Notes under the pieces: model-generated
What the model was told of the DNA's origin: nothing
Database searches by the model: none
Seen by the model: only the letters and a program-made list of their open reading frames with translations
Made by a program: the position numbers and the translations under genes
NCBI RefSeq assembly: GCF_020511155.1
Contig: NZ_CP041216.1
Span: 3,162,001 to 3,226,000 of the forward strand
Source of the DNA: Shewanella glacialimarina
Lineage (GTDB): Bacteria; Pseudomonadota; Gammaproteobacteria; Enterobacterales; Shewanellaceae
Direction: 5' to 3'
Length of the DNA stretch: 64,000 bases
Shown here: piece after piece, positions 25,267 to 34,768 of the stretch
How the letters are laid out: each line of letters opens with the position of its first letter
Position numbering within the stretch: position 1 is the first letter of the stretch

Positions 25267-28125
25267 TTAATTTAACACTTCAATTGGATAGCCCAATGGC
25301 GCAAGCTGTGGCTCAATGACTTTTTTATCACCAACCACTAATATCACCATAGTATTGATATCAAGTAGCGATTTGGCAAGTGAGTTTAATTCAGTGGTGG
25401 TCACTGAATTAATGATCTGAGTTTGCTCAGCGGTAAATTGATGGTCTAGCTGATAACGCTGAATTTTACGAATAAAACCGGCCTTTTGATAAGGTGTTTC
25501 AAAGTCCAACGCTTGTCCTTGAGTAATCGAATTGCGTAAAAATGCTAATTCTGTTTCATTCATACCAGACTGCTGATAGGTTTGGATCTCATTAATAAAC
25601 TCGCTAATCGCCGCCCCTGTGACATCACTTCTAACACTGGCGGAGGCGATAAACTCGCCGCTGTCTTCTTGGCCACTAAAGCCTGTTCTGGCGCCATAAG
25701 TGTAACCTTTGTCTTCGCGTAAGTTTAAATTTATGCGGCTATTGAATGCACCACCCAATGGGTAATTCATTAAGTTAGCTTTAAAATAATCACCGGTAAC
25801 ATCATAGGTTAATGCGCGTTTACCAATATTAATCACCGACTGCGCCGCATCTGGCTTATCGATAATATAAATGGTTGCAGGTTTAGCGTGGATCCGTTTA
25901 TCAATAGGTGAAAGCACACTGGCGTTACCCGCCCAATGGCTAAATCCATTAAGCATAGGTATCACATCAGCTTTGGCTAAATCAGACACCAACACCATTT
26001 GCGCATTACCAGCAGTAAATTGCTGTTGATAAAAATCTTTTACATCATCAAGGGTTAATGCCGATACCGATGCCACTGTGCCTAAATCGCTACTGCCCAT
26101 GGCGGTATTATTGCCATATAACAAGGCAGAAAAACCATTGCTGGCCAGAAAACTCGGATTGGTCATTGCTTGTTGCAAACTTTGTAATTGCTGCTGTTTA
26201 ACGCGTTCGAAGTCTGCACTGACAAAACCAGGCTGGAATAAACGCTCTTCAACAATGCTTAAGGTTGCGGCAAGGTTTTTCGACAAACTCGATATTTGCA
26301 CATAGGTTTGTGACTCACCTGCGCTAACACTGACATTAGAACCTAACATTTCTAATGCTTGAGCTAACTCTTCTGTTGAGCGCTTATTGCTTGATTCATC
26401 CATCATAGCTGCGGTTAGCTTGGCTAGTCCGGCTTTTTCAACAGGCACAGTACGGTGGCCGCCTTCAAGGTAAATCACTAGCTCGACTGTCGGTGTCTCT
26501 TCACTTTCAGTGCCCATCACCTCAATACCATTGCTTAAGGTGGCAGACCAAAGTGTCGGCACAGTCAACTGTGGTGCGTCACCCGGAGCTGGTATTAAAG
26601 CGCGATCAAAGTGTGATACAACAGGCTTAATATCAACCAGTCCTGTCACCGCATCTTCTGCAATGGCTAAGGTTTTGGGTTCAAAATTATCTGCTTTGGC
26701 AATTAACTGTGATTGACCTTCAGGCACCACACTCATCACCACTCTAGGTTTATCTTTGATGTATTGATTAAATACCCGCATAACATCTGCTTTGGTCACG
26801 CTATTGTAACGGGCTAAATCTTTAGCTACTCGGTTAGGGTCACCATAAAAGGTTTCGTTTGAGGCCAAAGTTGCCACCTTGCCAGCGACACTTTGCAACC
26901 CAAAAATAGTACTGGCTTCAAACTGTACTTTAACCTTTTGTAGATCCTCTTCAGTGACACCGCGTTGCTCAAACTCAGCAATAGATTCATTAATTTTAGC
27001 TTCTAATGCGTCTAGTTTGCCGCCATTGGCAGGATTAGCTAGGGCATACAAAGTAAATTGGCACATCAATTCTTGGCATGGATGACTAACCGATGATTGC
27101 ACCGCAAGCCCATCTTTAACTAAGTTTTTGTATAACAATGACGTTTGACCGCCACCAATGATATCAGCCAGTAAATCTAATGCCGCTTCATCAGGGTGAC
27201 CGGCATACACTGTTGGCATACCCACGTATAACAAAGGCAGATGTACTTTATCTTCCATTGAAATATAACGGGTCTTATCTAAAGTGACCGCTGTTTTAGT
27301 AGTAGCATCCACTTTAGGTCCTGAAGGGATTTCACCAAAATATTGGTTAATCCAGGCTAAGGTTTGCGCTTCATCAAAATCACCACCAATGGTTAATGTG
27401 GCGTTATTAGGCCCATACCAACGTTGGAAAAAGTGCTTCACATCATCGACAGTGGCACGTTCAAGATCGTCCGGCCAACCAATAACTGGCCATGAATAAG
27501 GGTGCCCTTCAGGATAAAGCGCTTGTGCAAAACGCTCGCCTAAACGGCCATAAGGGCGATTATCAATCCGCTGTGCCCGCTCATTTTTAACGGTTTCACG
27601 TTGTACTTCAAATTTTTCACTGGTTAAAGCAGGTAACAAGAAACCCATACGGTCTGACTCTAACCAGAGCATTTTTTCTAACTGATTTTTGGGTACAGTT
27701 TCAAAATAATTAGTTCTATCGGAATTGGTTGTACCATTTAGTGTACCGCCCGCTTCGGTAACCACTTTAAAGTGTTGCTCATCGGCGACATTTTGTGAGC
27801 CCTGGAACATCATATGTTCAAATAAATGGGCAAAACCACTGCGTCCGGCTAATTCCCGTGCCGAGCCCACATGATAGGTCACGTCAACGTGTACAAGGGG
27901 ATCTGATGTGTCTTGATGCAGAATCACCGTTAGCCCATTGGCCAGCTGATATTTTTTGTAAGAAATGCCAATCTCACTGTCAGCAGCGACAATCGTTTCA
28001 ATTAAACTGACTCCTGCTGGTAAGCTGGTTTGCTGTGTAATGGAACTAACACTACTATTCGTCTTTTCTGCTGCACATCCGGTGATTGCCGCACTAATCG
28101 CGACCGCAAGTATCCACTTTTTCAA
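25267..28125 (-). CDS. M16 family zinc metallopeptidase lipoprotein
   Basis: 952 residues of the pitrilysin/insulinase family. Lipobox AAITGC (C17) predicts anchoring to a membrane, periplasmic face. The inverted zinc motif HLFEH (H100, E103, H104) is intact, with the third ligand expected in the ENERA-like region about 75 residues on (TVKNERAQRID). The C-terminal half (about 520-930) is the usual catalytically inactive M16 repeat, ending with YTYGARTGF and the substrate-binding arginine/tyrosine region. Start is TTG with a strong AAGGAG 6 bases upstream. Probably degrades peptides; specific substrate unknown. Confidence 0.92.
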   Translation of the reverse strand: MKKWILAVAISAAITGCAAEKTNSSVSSITQQTSLPAGVSLIETIVAADSEIGISYKKYQLANGLTVILHQDTSDPLVHVDVTYHVGSARELAGRSGFAHLFEHMMFQGSQNVADEQHFKVVTEAGGTLNGTTNSDRTNYFETVPKNQLEKMLWLESDRMGFLLPALTSEKFEVQRETVKNERAQRIDNRPYGRLGERFAQALYPEGHPYSWPVIGWPDDLERATVDDVKHFFQRWYGPNNATLTIGGDFDEAQTLAWINQYFGEIPSGPKVDATTKTAVTLDKTRYISMEDKVHLPLLYVGMPTVYAGHPDEAALDLLADIIGGGQTSLLYKNLVKDGLAVQSSVSHPCQELMCQFTLYALANPANGGKLDALEAKINESIAEFEQRGVTEEDLQKVKVQFEASTIFGLQSVAGKVATLASNETFYGDPNRVAKDLARYNSVTKADVMRVFNQYIKDKPRVVMSVVPEGQSQLIAKADNFEPKTLAIAEDAVTGLVDIKPVVSHFDRALIPAPGDAPQLTVPTLWSATLSNGIEVMGTESEETPTVELVIYLEGGHRTVPVEKAGLAKLTAAMMDESSNKRSTEELAQALEMLGSNVSVSAGESQTYVQISSLSKNLAATLSIVEERLFQPGFVSADFERVKQQQLQSLQQAMTNPSFLASNGFSALLYGNNTAMGSSDLGTVASVSALTLDDVKDFYQQQFTAGNAQMVLVSDLAKADVIPMLNGFSHWAGNASVLSPIDKRIHAKPATIYIIDKPDAAQSVINIGKRALTYDVTGDYFKANLMNYPLGGAFNSRINLNLREDKGYTYGARTGFSGQEDSGEFIASASVRSDVTGAAISEFINEIQTYQQSGMNETELAFLRNSITQGQALDFETPYQKAGFIRKIQRYQLDHQFTAEQTQIINSVTTTELNSLAKSLLDINTMVILVVGDKKVIEPQLAPLGYPIEVLN

Positions 28126-28157
28126 AAAACACTCCTTGAGTTTATATCGCTAAATGA

Positions 28158-28580
28158 TCAAATTGCTGCCATAAAGACAAACACAATTAAACTATAGCGT
28201 ACTGTTTTACCGATAAAAATCATTATGGTTGAGCTTACCATAGGTAACTTTAACCACCCGGCAATTAAGCACAAGATGTCACCAATAAGCGGTAGCCAAG
28301 ATAACAGTAATGCCCATACCCCAAAACGTTCAAACCAACCTAGTGAACGTTGATAATACTTGTTATCAAAATCAGCTGGTGATTTTGCAAATCGTCCAGC
28401 TCGGCCTAAATAATAACTCGTGACGGCACCTAAGGTATTGCCCAAACTGGCGACTATTAATAACCCTAGCCAAGATTGGTTGTCTTGTTGCAACAAACCA
28501 ATAAGTAAAACTTCTGATCCTCCCGGTAACAAGGTGGCAGCTAAAAAAGCCCCAGAAAACATCAACCATAATTCTGTCAA
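28158..28580 (-). CDS. yqaA: YqaA-like DedA-family (SNARE-associated) membrane protein
   Basis: 140 residues with four to five membrane segments. FSGAFLAATLLPGGSEVLLIGLL and LGNTLGAVTSYYLGRAGRF match YqaA, a small DedA-like protein; the GxxxxxxxxYxxGR segment and WLPLIGDILCLIAGWLK are typical. Function not firmly established; DedA proteins are linked to lipid flipping and membrane potential. Start is TTG with AAGGGT 6 bases upstream. Lies 33 bases before the M16 gene on the same strand, so co-transcription is likely. Confidence 0.82.
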   Translation of the reverse strand: MTELWLMFSGAFLAATLLPGGSEVLLIGLLQQDNQSWLGLLIVASLGNTLGAVTSYYLGRAGRFAKSPADFDNKYYQRSLGWFERFGVWALLLSWLPLIGDILCLIAGWLKLPMVSSTIMIFIGKTVRYSLIVFVFMAAI

Positions 28581-28887
28581 AATGTACCCTTATGATTTTA
28601 AATACTATTTCTCATACTTTTACACAAAAAAGTGTTTCATTATAAAAGTTGTTGCACTGTAAAATTTATAATTATATTAACATTGATATATATAATTATA
28701 AGTTATATCAAATTAACGTTGTTTGTCTTTATTTGCCTCTCTAGAATGCCATTAAATTTGCTTCATCTACCTAGAATGCGTAACTTACACGATTGATCCA
28801 CGCCGCAATAGACGGATGCATTATTCATAATCAACACATTCATTTTTTGTAGCTATAACTTACAATGATAATAAACTGAGAATCCCG
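28581..28887. other. Divergent promoter region
   Basis: About 300 bp, very AT-rich (for example 28670-28710), between divergent yqaA and the symporter gene. No ORF, hairpin or recognisable operator. Confidence 0.45.
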
Positions 28888-30138
28888 ATGATTTTAGACA
28901 CCTTTAACCGTATTCCATTTTGGCAGAAAGTCCTCGCAGGCTTCATATTAGGGACGCTTGCGGGTGTCGCTTTAGGCGATGCTGCAATTATCCTTAAGCC
29001 ATTGGGTGACCTATTTATTAGCGCGATCAAAATGTTGGTCGCCCCGCTAGTCTTTTGCGCCATTGTGGTCAGTATTACCTCGTTAGGCAATCAAACAAAC
29101 TTAAAGCGCTTAAGCTTGAAAACCTTAGGCCTATTTATGCTGACGGGCACGATAGCTTCATTTATTGGTTTAGCGGTTGGCAGCTTAATCGACATGGGTG
29201 GTTCACTTGAATTAGCCACTACCGAAGTGCGTGAACGTGACATTCCTGGGTTTGCCCAAGTATTACTCAATATGATCCCGGTTAATCCATTTGCCTCTTT
29301 AGCTGAAGGTAAAGTTTTACAGATTATTGTATTTGCAGCCTTAGTCGGTATTGCAATTAATGCCGTCGGTGAAAAAGCTGAACCATTGAAGAAGGTCATG
29401 GAAGCCAGTGCTGAAGTGATGTTTCAACTGACGCGCATGGTATTAAAACTGACCCCGATTGGTGTATTTGGCTTAATGGCTTGGGTTGTTGGCGAGTACG
29501 GTTTAAGTACCTTACTACCATTAGGTAAATTTATTATTGCCATTTATATTGCTGCGTTCATTCACATTATTTTTGTTTATGGTGGATTGATTAGATTTGC
29601 CGCTGGCTTAAGCCCGGTAAAGTTTTTCCGCAAAGCCATGCCTGCTCAGCTGGTTGCCTTTAGTACCGCATCGAGCTTTGGTACCCTACCTGCTAGTACA
29701 CGTTGTACTGAAGCAATGGGCGTATCAAAACGTTACAGTGCCTTTGTACTGCCGTTAGGCGCGACCATGAACATGGACGGTTGTGGTGGTATTTACCCTG
29801 CTATTGCCGCTATCTTTATTGCTCAAATCTACGGTATCCCCTTAGATATGACTGATTACATGCTGATTGCCGTTACCGCCACGGTTGCCTCTGTAGGTAC
29901 CGCTGGCGTACCCGGCAGTGCAATGGTGATGTTAACTGTTACCTTAGGTGTTATCGGCTTGCCCCTTGAAGGCATTGCATTTATTGCCGCCATTGATCGC
30001 ATTATTGATATGATCCGCACCGCGACCAATGTCACCGGTGACATGATGACCGCGGTTGTTATAGGCAAAAGCGAAGGTCAATTAGATATTGAGCAGTTCA
30101 ACTCTGAAGAGACACTCACTGAACAGAAAATCGCTTAA
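28888..30138 (+). CDS. Dicarboxylate/amino acid:cation symporter (DAACS family)
   Basis: 416 residues, inner-membrane sodium- or proton-coupled carrier of the GltP/DctA/SdcS fold with eight helices and two re-entrant loops. HP1 is ASSFGTLPASTRC (usually SSSATLP), the NMDG motif is present as GATMNMDGCGGIYPAIAAIFIAQ, HP2 is VASVGTAGVPGSAMVM, and helix 8 has DRIIDMIRTATNVTGD. The SSFGTLP variant means the substrate (C4-dicarboxylate, glutamate/aspartate, Thr/Ser) cannot be fixed from sequence alone. Single gene with its own terminator. Confidence 0.9.
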   Translation: MILDTFNRIPFWQKVLAGFILGTLAGVALGDAAIILKPLGDLFISAIKMLVAPLVFCAIVVSITSLGNQTNLKRLSLKTLGLFMLTGTIASFIGLAVGSLIDMGGSLELATTEVRERDIPGFAQVLLNMIPVNPFASLAEGKVLQIIVFAALVGIAINAVGEKAEPLKKVMEASAEVMFQLTRMVLKLTPIGVFGLMAWVVGEYGLSTLLPLGKFIIAIYIAAFIHIIFVYGGLIRFAAGLSPVKFFRKAMPAQLVAFSTASSFGTLPASTRCTEAMGVSKRYSAFVLPLGATMNMDGCGGIYPAIAAIFIAQIYGIPLDMTDYMLIAVTATVASVGTAGVPGSAMVMLTVTLGVIGLPLEGIAFIAAIDRIIDMIRTATNVTGDMMTAVVIGKSEGQLDIEQFNSEETLTEQKIA

Positions 30139-30200
30139 CCAGCGTTGAAAGGACTTATGTTTGATTGAGTACCTTTAAGTCTGTTGATGCTAAAGCAATA

Positions 30201-30236
30201 AATGCCAATATCACGTTAATGATATTGGCATTTTTT
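30201..30236 (+). terminator. Intrinsic terminator after the symporter gene
   Basis: Stem AATGCCAATATCA / TGATATTGGCATT with a 4-base-centred loop and TTTTTT tail. Confidence 0.9.
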
Positions 30237-30574
30237 ATCGCCTATCCCGCAGTCTAATTCGGTTCATAATAGGGTTATTCTGCATGCGGTCTTTTTACAT
30301 AACCTCACCTACAATAACGTCAAAATCTTATACTCAGGTAACAAAAAAACCAAAAATATCCTGCTAACATATTTATTTTTACAATAAGAGTCTTTGTTGC
30401 AAGGTGTTCGCTGAGTAAGAAAATGCGTATTTCATACTTACGCAGCATTCTTGTATAAAGCACAAAACAGTTTATCTAGAGCATATAAATGCAATATTAA
30501 TATCATTAAACTGTCACGCAAGTTAACTAAATTGTCCGCTTTATATTACAGAATTCTATTCAGGACGTTAGTTT
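30237..30574. other. Intergenic region upstream of the choice-of-anchor lipoprotein
   Basis: About 340 bp without an ORF; AT-rich. CTGTCAC at 30511-30517 resembles one PhoB half-site but the expected second direct repeat is poor, so I do not call a Pho box. AGGA about 10 bases before the ATG is the ribosome-binding site. Confidence 0.4.
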
Positions 30575-32491
30575 ATGAAGCGATTTACTCAAGGTAAGGC
30601 AACACTTTTAGTGTCTGCAATTATGACCACAATGTTATTAACAGCATGCAATGGTGATGACGGGCAAACAGGTGCCGCGGGGACTAATGGCGCAAACGGA
30701 ACTGATGGCAGTATAGGATTATCAGCATTAGTCGCGGTAACCCCCATTACGGCAGGTCATGCGCAGTGCCCCTTTGGTGGACAGCAAATTGAAACCGGAT
30801 TAGACGCCAACAGTAATGGCGTACTGGAGTCTAGTGAAGTTGATAGCCTACAAACTCAAGTGATTTGTAATAACAACCTAAATACCCTGAGTGTTGATTT
30901 AGTCGGCCGTTATCAATCAGGTGTCTATGGACTTAGCGCCGCTGAAATCGTTGACTATCACTCGACTAGCCAAAGCGCATTTGTGGTCAATGCCCAAAGT
31001 GGCAAGGTTGATGTGTTAGATTTATCACAATTGACTCAAACACCCGTTGAAGCTGAAGCAGGTTATAGTTTAAATAATATCACCAAAAAAACTGAATTGA
31101 ATATCAGCGGCGATACAGGGTTAACTCTATTAGGTGCAGTTAACAGTGTCAGTGTGTCGGGTAATTTATTAGCCACGGCCGTTGAACGTGCTGATTCATT
31201 AGGTAATGCGACTCAAGGCAATGGTATTGTTGCCTTTTATCAATTATCAGGCAGTGAATTACCTGTCTACTTGTCATTTGTTGAAGTGGGTGCGTTACCT
31301 GACAATGTCGCTTTCACGCCTGATGGTAGTGTGTTGTTAGTTGCTAATGAAGGTGAGCCGAACAGCGCTTATGATGTCGATCCTGAAGGGTCTATTGGGC
31401 TTATTGCCATCACCAATGGTGTACCGGCAACATCGGCTACCATGATTGATTTTAAAGATTTTAACCTAGGTGGTTTACGTCATGCTGAACTTAGCCCATT
31501 AATTAAAATCAATGGTCCAGGAGCTAGCGTAGCGCAAGACTTTGAACCTGAGTACATTTCAGTCTCTCCAGACAATCAATATGCTTATGTTAGTTTACAA
31601 GAAAACAATGCCATTGCGGTGATTGATATCAAGGCGGCAAAGGTAAAAAATATTATCGCATTAGGCCTTAAGAATTTTGGCTTAGATACCAACAAAATAG
31701 ACGCTAGTGATAAAGACGATGCGATAAACTTACAAACTTACACTGGTGTTTATGGCATGTATCAGCCAGATACGATTGCCAGTTATCGCTGGAACAATGC
31801 TGACTTTATCGTGACAGCCAACGAAGGCGATGCTCGAGATTATGCAGGGTTTTCTGAAGAAGCTCGCGCTGCGGACCTAAGTTTAGACCCTAACCAGCCA
31901 CAGTTTGCCACCGCACAAGATAAAACCCAACTGGGACGTTTAAAAGTAACCACCAGTATGGGCGATGACAATAATGACGGGTTAATGGATAAAATTGTTG
32001 CCTATGGTGGTCGTTCATTTTCAATTTGGACAGCTGATGGTCAACAAGTATTTGACAGTGCTGGTGACTTTGAGCGTATTACTGCGGCGTTATTAGGGAT
32101 GAACTTTAATAATAACAACGATGAAAACAAAGGTGACAGCCGCAGTGACGATAAAGGACCAGAGCCAGAAGCTCTCGCTATAGGTCAGATTGGTTCAAAT
32201 ACTTATGCATTTATTGGTTTAGAACGCACTTCTGGATTTATGATTTACGACATCAGCAATCCTTTTGCTGTGTCATTCGTAGATTACGTTCATAATCGTA
32301 ACTTTGATGCTGATTTTGCCATTGATACCGACACTGGTGGAGTTGAAGGTGATGCATCAATGGCCGGTGATTTAGGTCCTGAAGGGATGAAATTTATTGC
32401 TAGCCAAAACAGCCCAACAGGGGTGCCACTACTACTTATTGGTAATGAAGTCAGCGGCACAACTGCTGTATATCAATTACGATTACAGTAA
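30575..32491 (+). CDS. Choice-of-anchor I domain lipoprotein
   Basis: 638 residues. Lipobox LLTAC (C25), then a short collagen-like Gly-rich spacer (GQTGAAGTNGANGTDG) and a DUF7151-type segment with CPFGGQQIETGLDANSNG and VICN. Residues about 100-635 form a beta-propeller with VDVLDLSQ, LLVANEGEPN, YAYVSLQENNAIAVIDI and FIVTANEGDARDY, typical of choice-of-anchor I proteins related to PhoX/alkaline-phosphatase-like propellers. Exposed on the cell surface or in the periplasm. An enzymatic activity is not established from sequence; calcium binding by DxDNDG-like loops is plausible. Confidence 0.85.
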   Translation: MKRFTQGKATLLVSAIMTTMLLTACNGDDGQTGAAGTNGANGTDGSIGLSALVAVTPITAGHAQCPFGGQQIETGLDANSNGVLESSEVDSLQTQVICNNNLNTLSVDLVGRYQSGVYGLSAAEIVDYHSTSQSAFVVNAQSGKVDVLDLSQLTQTPVEAEAGYSLNNITKKTELNISGDTGLTLLGAVNSVSVSGNLLATAVERADSLGNATQGNGIVAFYQLSGSELPVYLSFVEVGALPDNVAFTPDGSVLLVANEGEPNSAYDVDPEGSIGLIAITNGVPATSATMIDFKDFNLGGLRHAELSPLIKINGPGASVAQDFEPEYISVSPDNQYAYVSLQENNAIAVIDIKAAKVKNIIALGLKNFGLDTNKIDASDKDDAINLQTYTGVYGMYQPDTIASYRWNNADFIVTANEGDARDYAGFSEEARAADLSLDPNQPQFATAQDKTQLGRLKVTTSMGDDNNDGLMDKIVAYGGRSFSIWTADGQQVFDSAGDFERITAALLGMNFNNNNDENKGDSRSDDKGPEPEALAIGQIGSNTYAFIGLERTSGFMIYDISNPFAVSFVDYVHNRNFDADFAIDTDTGGVEGDASMAGDLGPEGMKFIASQNSPTGVPLLLIGNEVSGTTAVYQLRLQ

Positions 32492-32548
32492 GGTCATTGC
32501 CTCACTCAAGTAGATCCTAAATATATAAGGTTTACTTATCGCTACATA

Positions 32549-32588
32549 ATACAAAACGCCAAACATAATTTGCTTGGCGTTTTGTATT
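32549..32588. terminator. Bidirectional terminator
   Basis: ACAAAACGCCAA / TTGGCGTTTTGT stem (12 bp) with a 13-base loop between the convergent choice-of-anchor and recX genes. Confidence 0.85.
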
Positions 32589-32648
32589 TATCCCTATTTT
32601 ATAGAGATCGGCTATTAAATTTAAATTTCAACAAAAATAGTTACTCGA

Positions 32649-33458
32649 TTATTCGTCATCTAGTGACATAGCTTCTTTTATTTCATCACTGCCAAAACCT
32701 TTACGGGATAAATACGCATACGCTTTCGACTTTTCTTTGTAATCCGATAAGTTATAACGTTTTTTAGCTAGCTGATCTTTACAGCTTTGATAGAAATCAA
32801 CCTCTTCAGTTAAGGTTAACTGGTAAAGGGTTTCTTCAAAATCAGTCACGTCAATCAATCGCTGTTTAAGCTCCTGCAAGATAAGTGTTTTACCTTTGCC
32901 TTTATTAAATAGCTTAATAATTTCTGTTGTTAAATCAACTTTGTCAGCTTTTATCGCCAGCTTGCTGCGCAATGTGTCACTTTCAGGATGGTGGGATAAT
33001 GCATGATCAATTTCTGCGCGTGAAAATCCTTTTGTAGTCATCTGGGTATAGACTTTTTCTTTACTGGTGCCATTAAAGTTATCAAATCTATTAAGTAGTC
33101 TAGACGTGGCCATTTCAAAGGTATCGACCTGTTGCTCGTGCATTACTTGCTCTATTGCTGTTTCAATGTCTGTTGCTGATAGACCGCGCAGTTGTAGTTT
33201 GCGCCTTATTGCGCCTGCACCTAGCTCACTGCTAAAGGCCGACTGGCAATAACGTACAGCGAAGTCGAAGTCATTTTTTAAATAACCACTTTCTACTAGT
33301 CTAGCCAGTACGATATCAATCCATTGTTGATTATCAGTTTTACGCGCTAGCTTGGTGCGAATTTCGTTAATAGTGAAGTCTTGCTGACCAAGATGCCAGT
33401 AAGCACTGTTAAAGACATTATCGATAGTTTTGGCTTGACGTAATGGGGCACGCTGCAT
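32649..33458 (-). CDS. recX: RecX-family regulator of RecA, long form
   Basis: 269 residues, while RecX is usually about 150-170. The N-terminal about 155 residues fit the three tandem three-helix repeats of RecX (NSAYWHLGQQDFTINEI..LVESGYLKND, then AIRRKLQLRGLSATDI, then VYTQMTTKGFSRAEID). The C-terminal 110 residues look like two further repeats (ILQELKQRLIDVTDFEET and SKAYAYLSRKGFGSDEIKEA). RecX binds the RecA filament and limits it. It is not next to recA (about 9 kb away), unlike in E. coli and, as I recall, other shewanellae. No LexA box seen upstream. Confidence 0.8.
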   Translation of the reverse strand: MQRAPLRQAKTIDNVFNSAYWHLGQQDFTINEIRTKLARKTDNQQWIDIVLARLVESGYLKNDFDFAVRYCQSAFSSELGAGAIRRKLQLRGLSATDIETAIEQVMHEQQVDTFEMATSRLLNRFDNFNGTSKEKVYTQMTTKGFSRAEIDHALSHHPESDTLRSKLAIKADKVDLTTEIIKLFNKGKGKTLILQELKQRLIDVTDFEETLYQLTLTEEVDFYQSCKDQLAKKRYNLSDYKEKSKAYAYLSRKGFGSDEIKEAMSLDDE

Positions 33459-33522
33459 AGAAATTGGTCTTTAAGTAACAAGTAATCTCAAACAGTGTAG
33501 CAGTTATGGCTAATGATGATTA

Positions 33523-33560
33523 AGCAAAAAATAAGGCCAGTACATGATGCACTGGCCTTA
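33523..33560 (-). terminator. Terminator of the oadGAB operon
   Basis: TAAGGCCAGT / ACTGGCCTTA (10 bp, 9-base loop). On the minus strand it is followed by TTTTTTG, about 70 bases after the oadB stop. Confidence 0.85.
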
Positions 33561-33628
33561 TTTTAATAATATCGACACAGATTTCTAAGTGCTACTTCAA
33601 TGTGTAGATATATAACTTTAAAACGATA

Positions 33629-34759
33629 TTAGCCTAATACCGCTAATAAGACCCCAGCAGCAACGGCACTGCCTAACACACCAGCCACATTCGGGCCCAT
33701 AGCATGCATTAACAAGAAGTTTTGATGATTAGCTTCCAAGCCAACCTTGTTAACCACTCGGGCCGCCATAGGCACGGCTGACACGCCTGCTGCGCCAATT
33801 AATGGATTAACCTTACCGCCTGATAACTTACATATTAACTTAGCCATCAACACGCCTGTAGCGGTACCAATAGAGAATGCCACTGCACCTAGCAGTAAAA
33901 TGCCTAAGGTTTCAATTCGTAGAAATTGATCAGCTGACAGTTTAGATCCCACAGCTAACCCTAAGAAGATAGTGACAATATTGATAAGTTCGTTTTGTGA
34001 TGTTTTAGATAGACGGTCAACTACACCCGATTCACGCATCAAATTACCCAAACAGAACATACCCACAAGTGGCGTGGCGGCAGGTAAAAACAAAATGGTT
34101 AACCCAACTACCATTAACGGGAAAATAATTTTTTCACGTTTACTGACTTCGCGAAGCTGCTCCATTTTAATGCTACGTTCAGCAGGAGTAGTTAACAACC
34201 TCATAATGGGCGGTTGAATTAAAGGTACTAACGCCATATACGAATATGCTGCTACCGCAATTGCGCCTAACAAATCTGGCGCGAGCTTAGAGGCCAGAAA
34301 GATAGCTGTGGGGCCATCTGCGCCACCAATAATGGCAATAGCAGCCGCATCTTGCATAGTAAACTCAAAACCTGGCACCCAATTTAATGCTATCGCACCC
34401 AACAATGTGGCAAAGATACCAAACTGTGCTGCGGCCCCTAATAGTAACGTTTTAGGGTTAGCAATTAAGGCTCCAAAATCGGTCATAGCGCCAACGCCCA
34501 TAAAGATCAATAACGGAAAAACTCCCGTTTCAATCCCTATATGATAAGCGTACCAAAGCAAGCCGCCTTCATCGGTAAAGCCTGCATTGGGAATGTTGGC
34601 TAAAATGGCACCAAAGCCGATAGGCAATAATAACAAAGGCTCAAAGCCACGTGCGATGGCAAGATAAAGTAATAAACACCCTACGCCCATCATTAATACT
34701 TGCCCACCGGTGAAATGAGCAATACCTGTTTCGCCCCAAAAGGCCATTAATCCTTCCAT
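33629..34759 (-). CDS. oadB: Oxaloacetate decarboxylase beta subunit (sodium pump)
   Basis: 376 residues, integral membrane subunit that decarboxylates carboxybiotin and exports Na+. Conserved segments: [32 protein letters not shown] (sodium-site Asp in the GGADGPT loop), [15 protein letters not shown], and the C-terminal [14 protein letters not shown] and [20 protein letters not shown]. About nine to eleven membrane segments. Starts 9 bases after oadA. Confidence 0.96.
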   Translation of the reverse strand: MEGLMAFWGETGIAHFTGGQVLMMGVGCLLLYLAIARGFEPLLLLPIGFGAILANIPNAGFTDEGGLLWYAYHIGIETGVFPLLIFMGVGAMTDFGALIANPKTLLLGAAAQFGIFATLLGAIALNWVPGFEFTMQDAAAIAIIGGADGPTAIFLASKLAPDLLGAIAVAAYSYMALVPLIQPPIMRLLTTPAERSIKMEQLREVSKREKIIFPLMVVGLTILFLPAATPLVGMFCLGNLMRESGVVDRLSKTSQNELINIVTIFLGLAVGSKLSADQFLRIETLGILLLGAVAFSIGTATGVLMAKLICKLSGGKVNPLIGAAGVSAVPMAARVVNKVGLEANHQNFLLMHAMGPNVAGVLGSAVAAGVLLAVLG

Positions 34760-34768
34760 AATGTCCTC

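Noticed and set aside
30511..30530. PhoB-box-like CTGTCAC upstream of the choice-of-anchor lipoprotein
   Set aside because: Only one half-site fits; the second direct repeat matches at about 3 of 7 positions.
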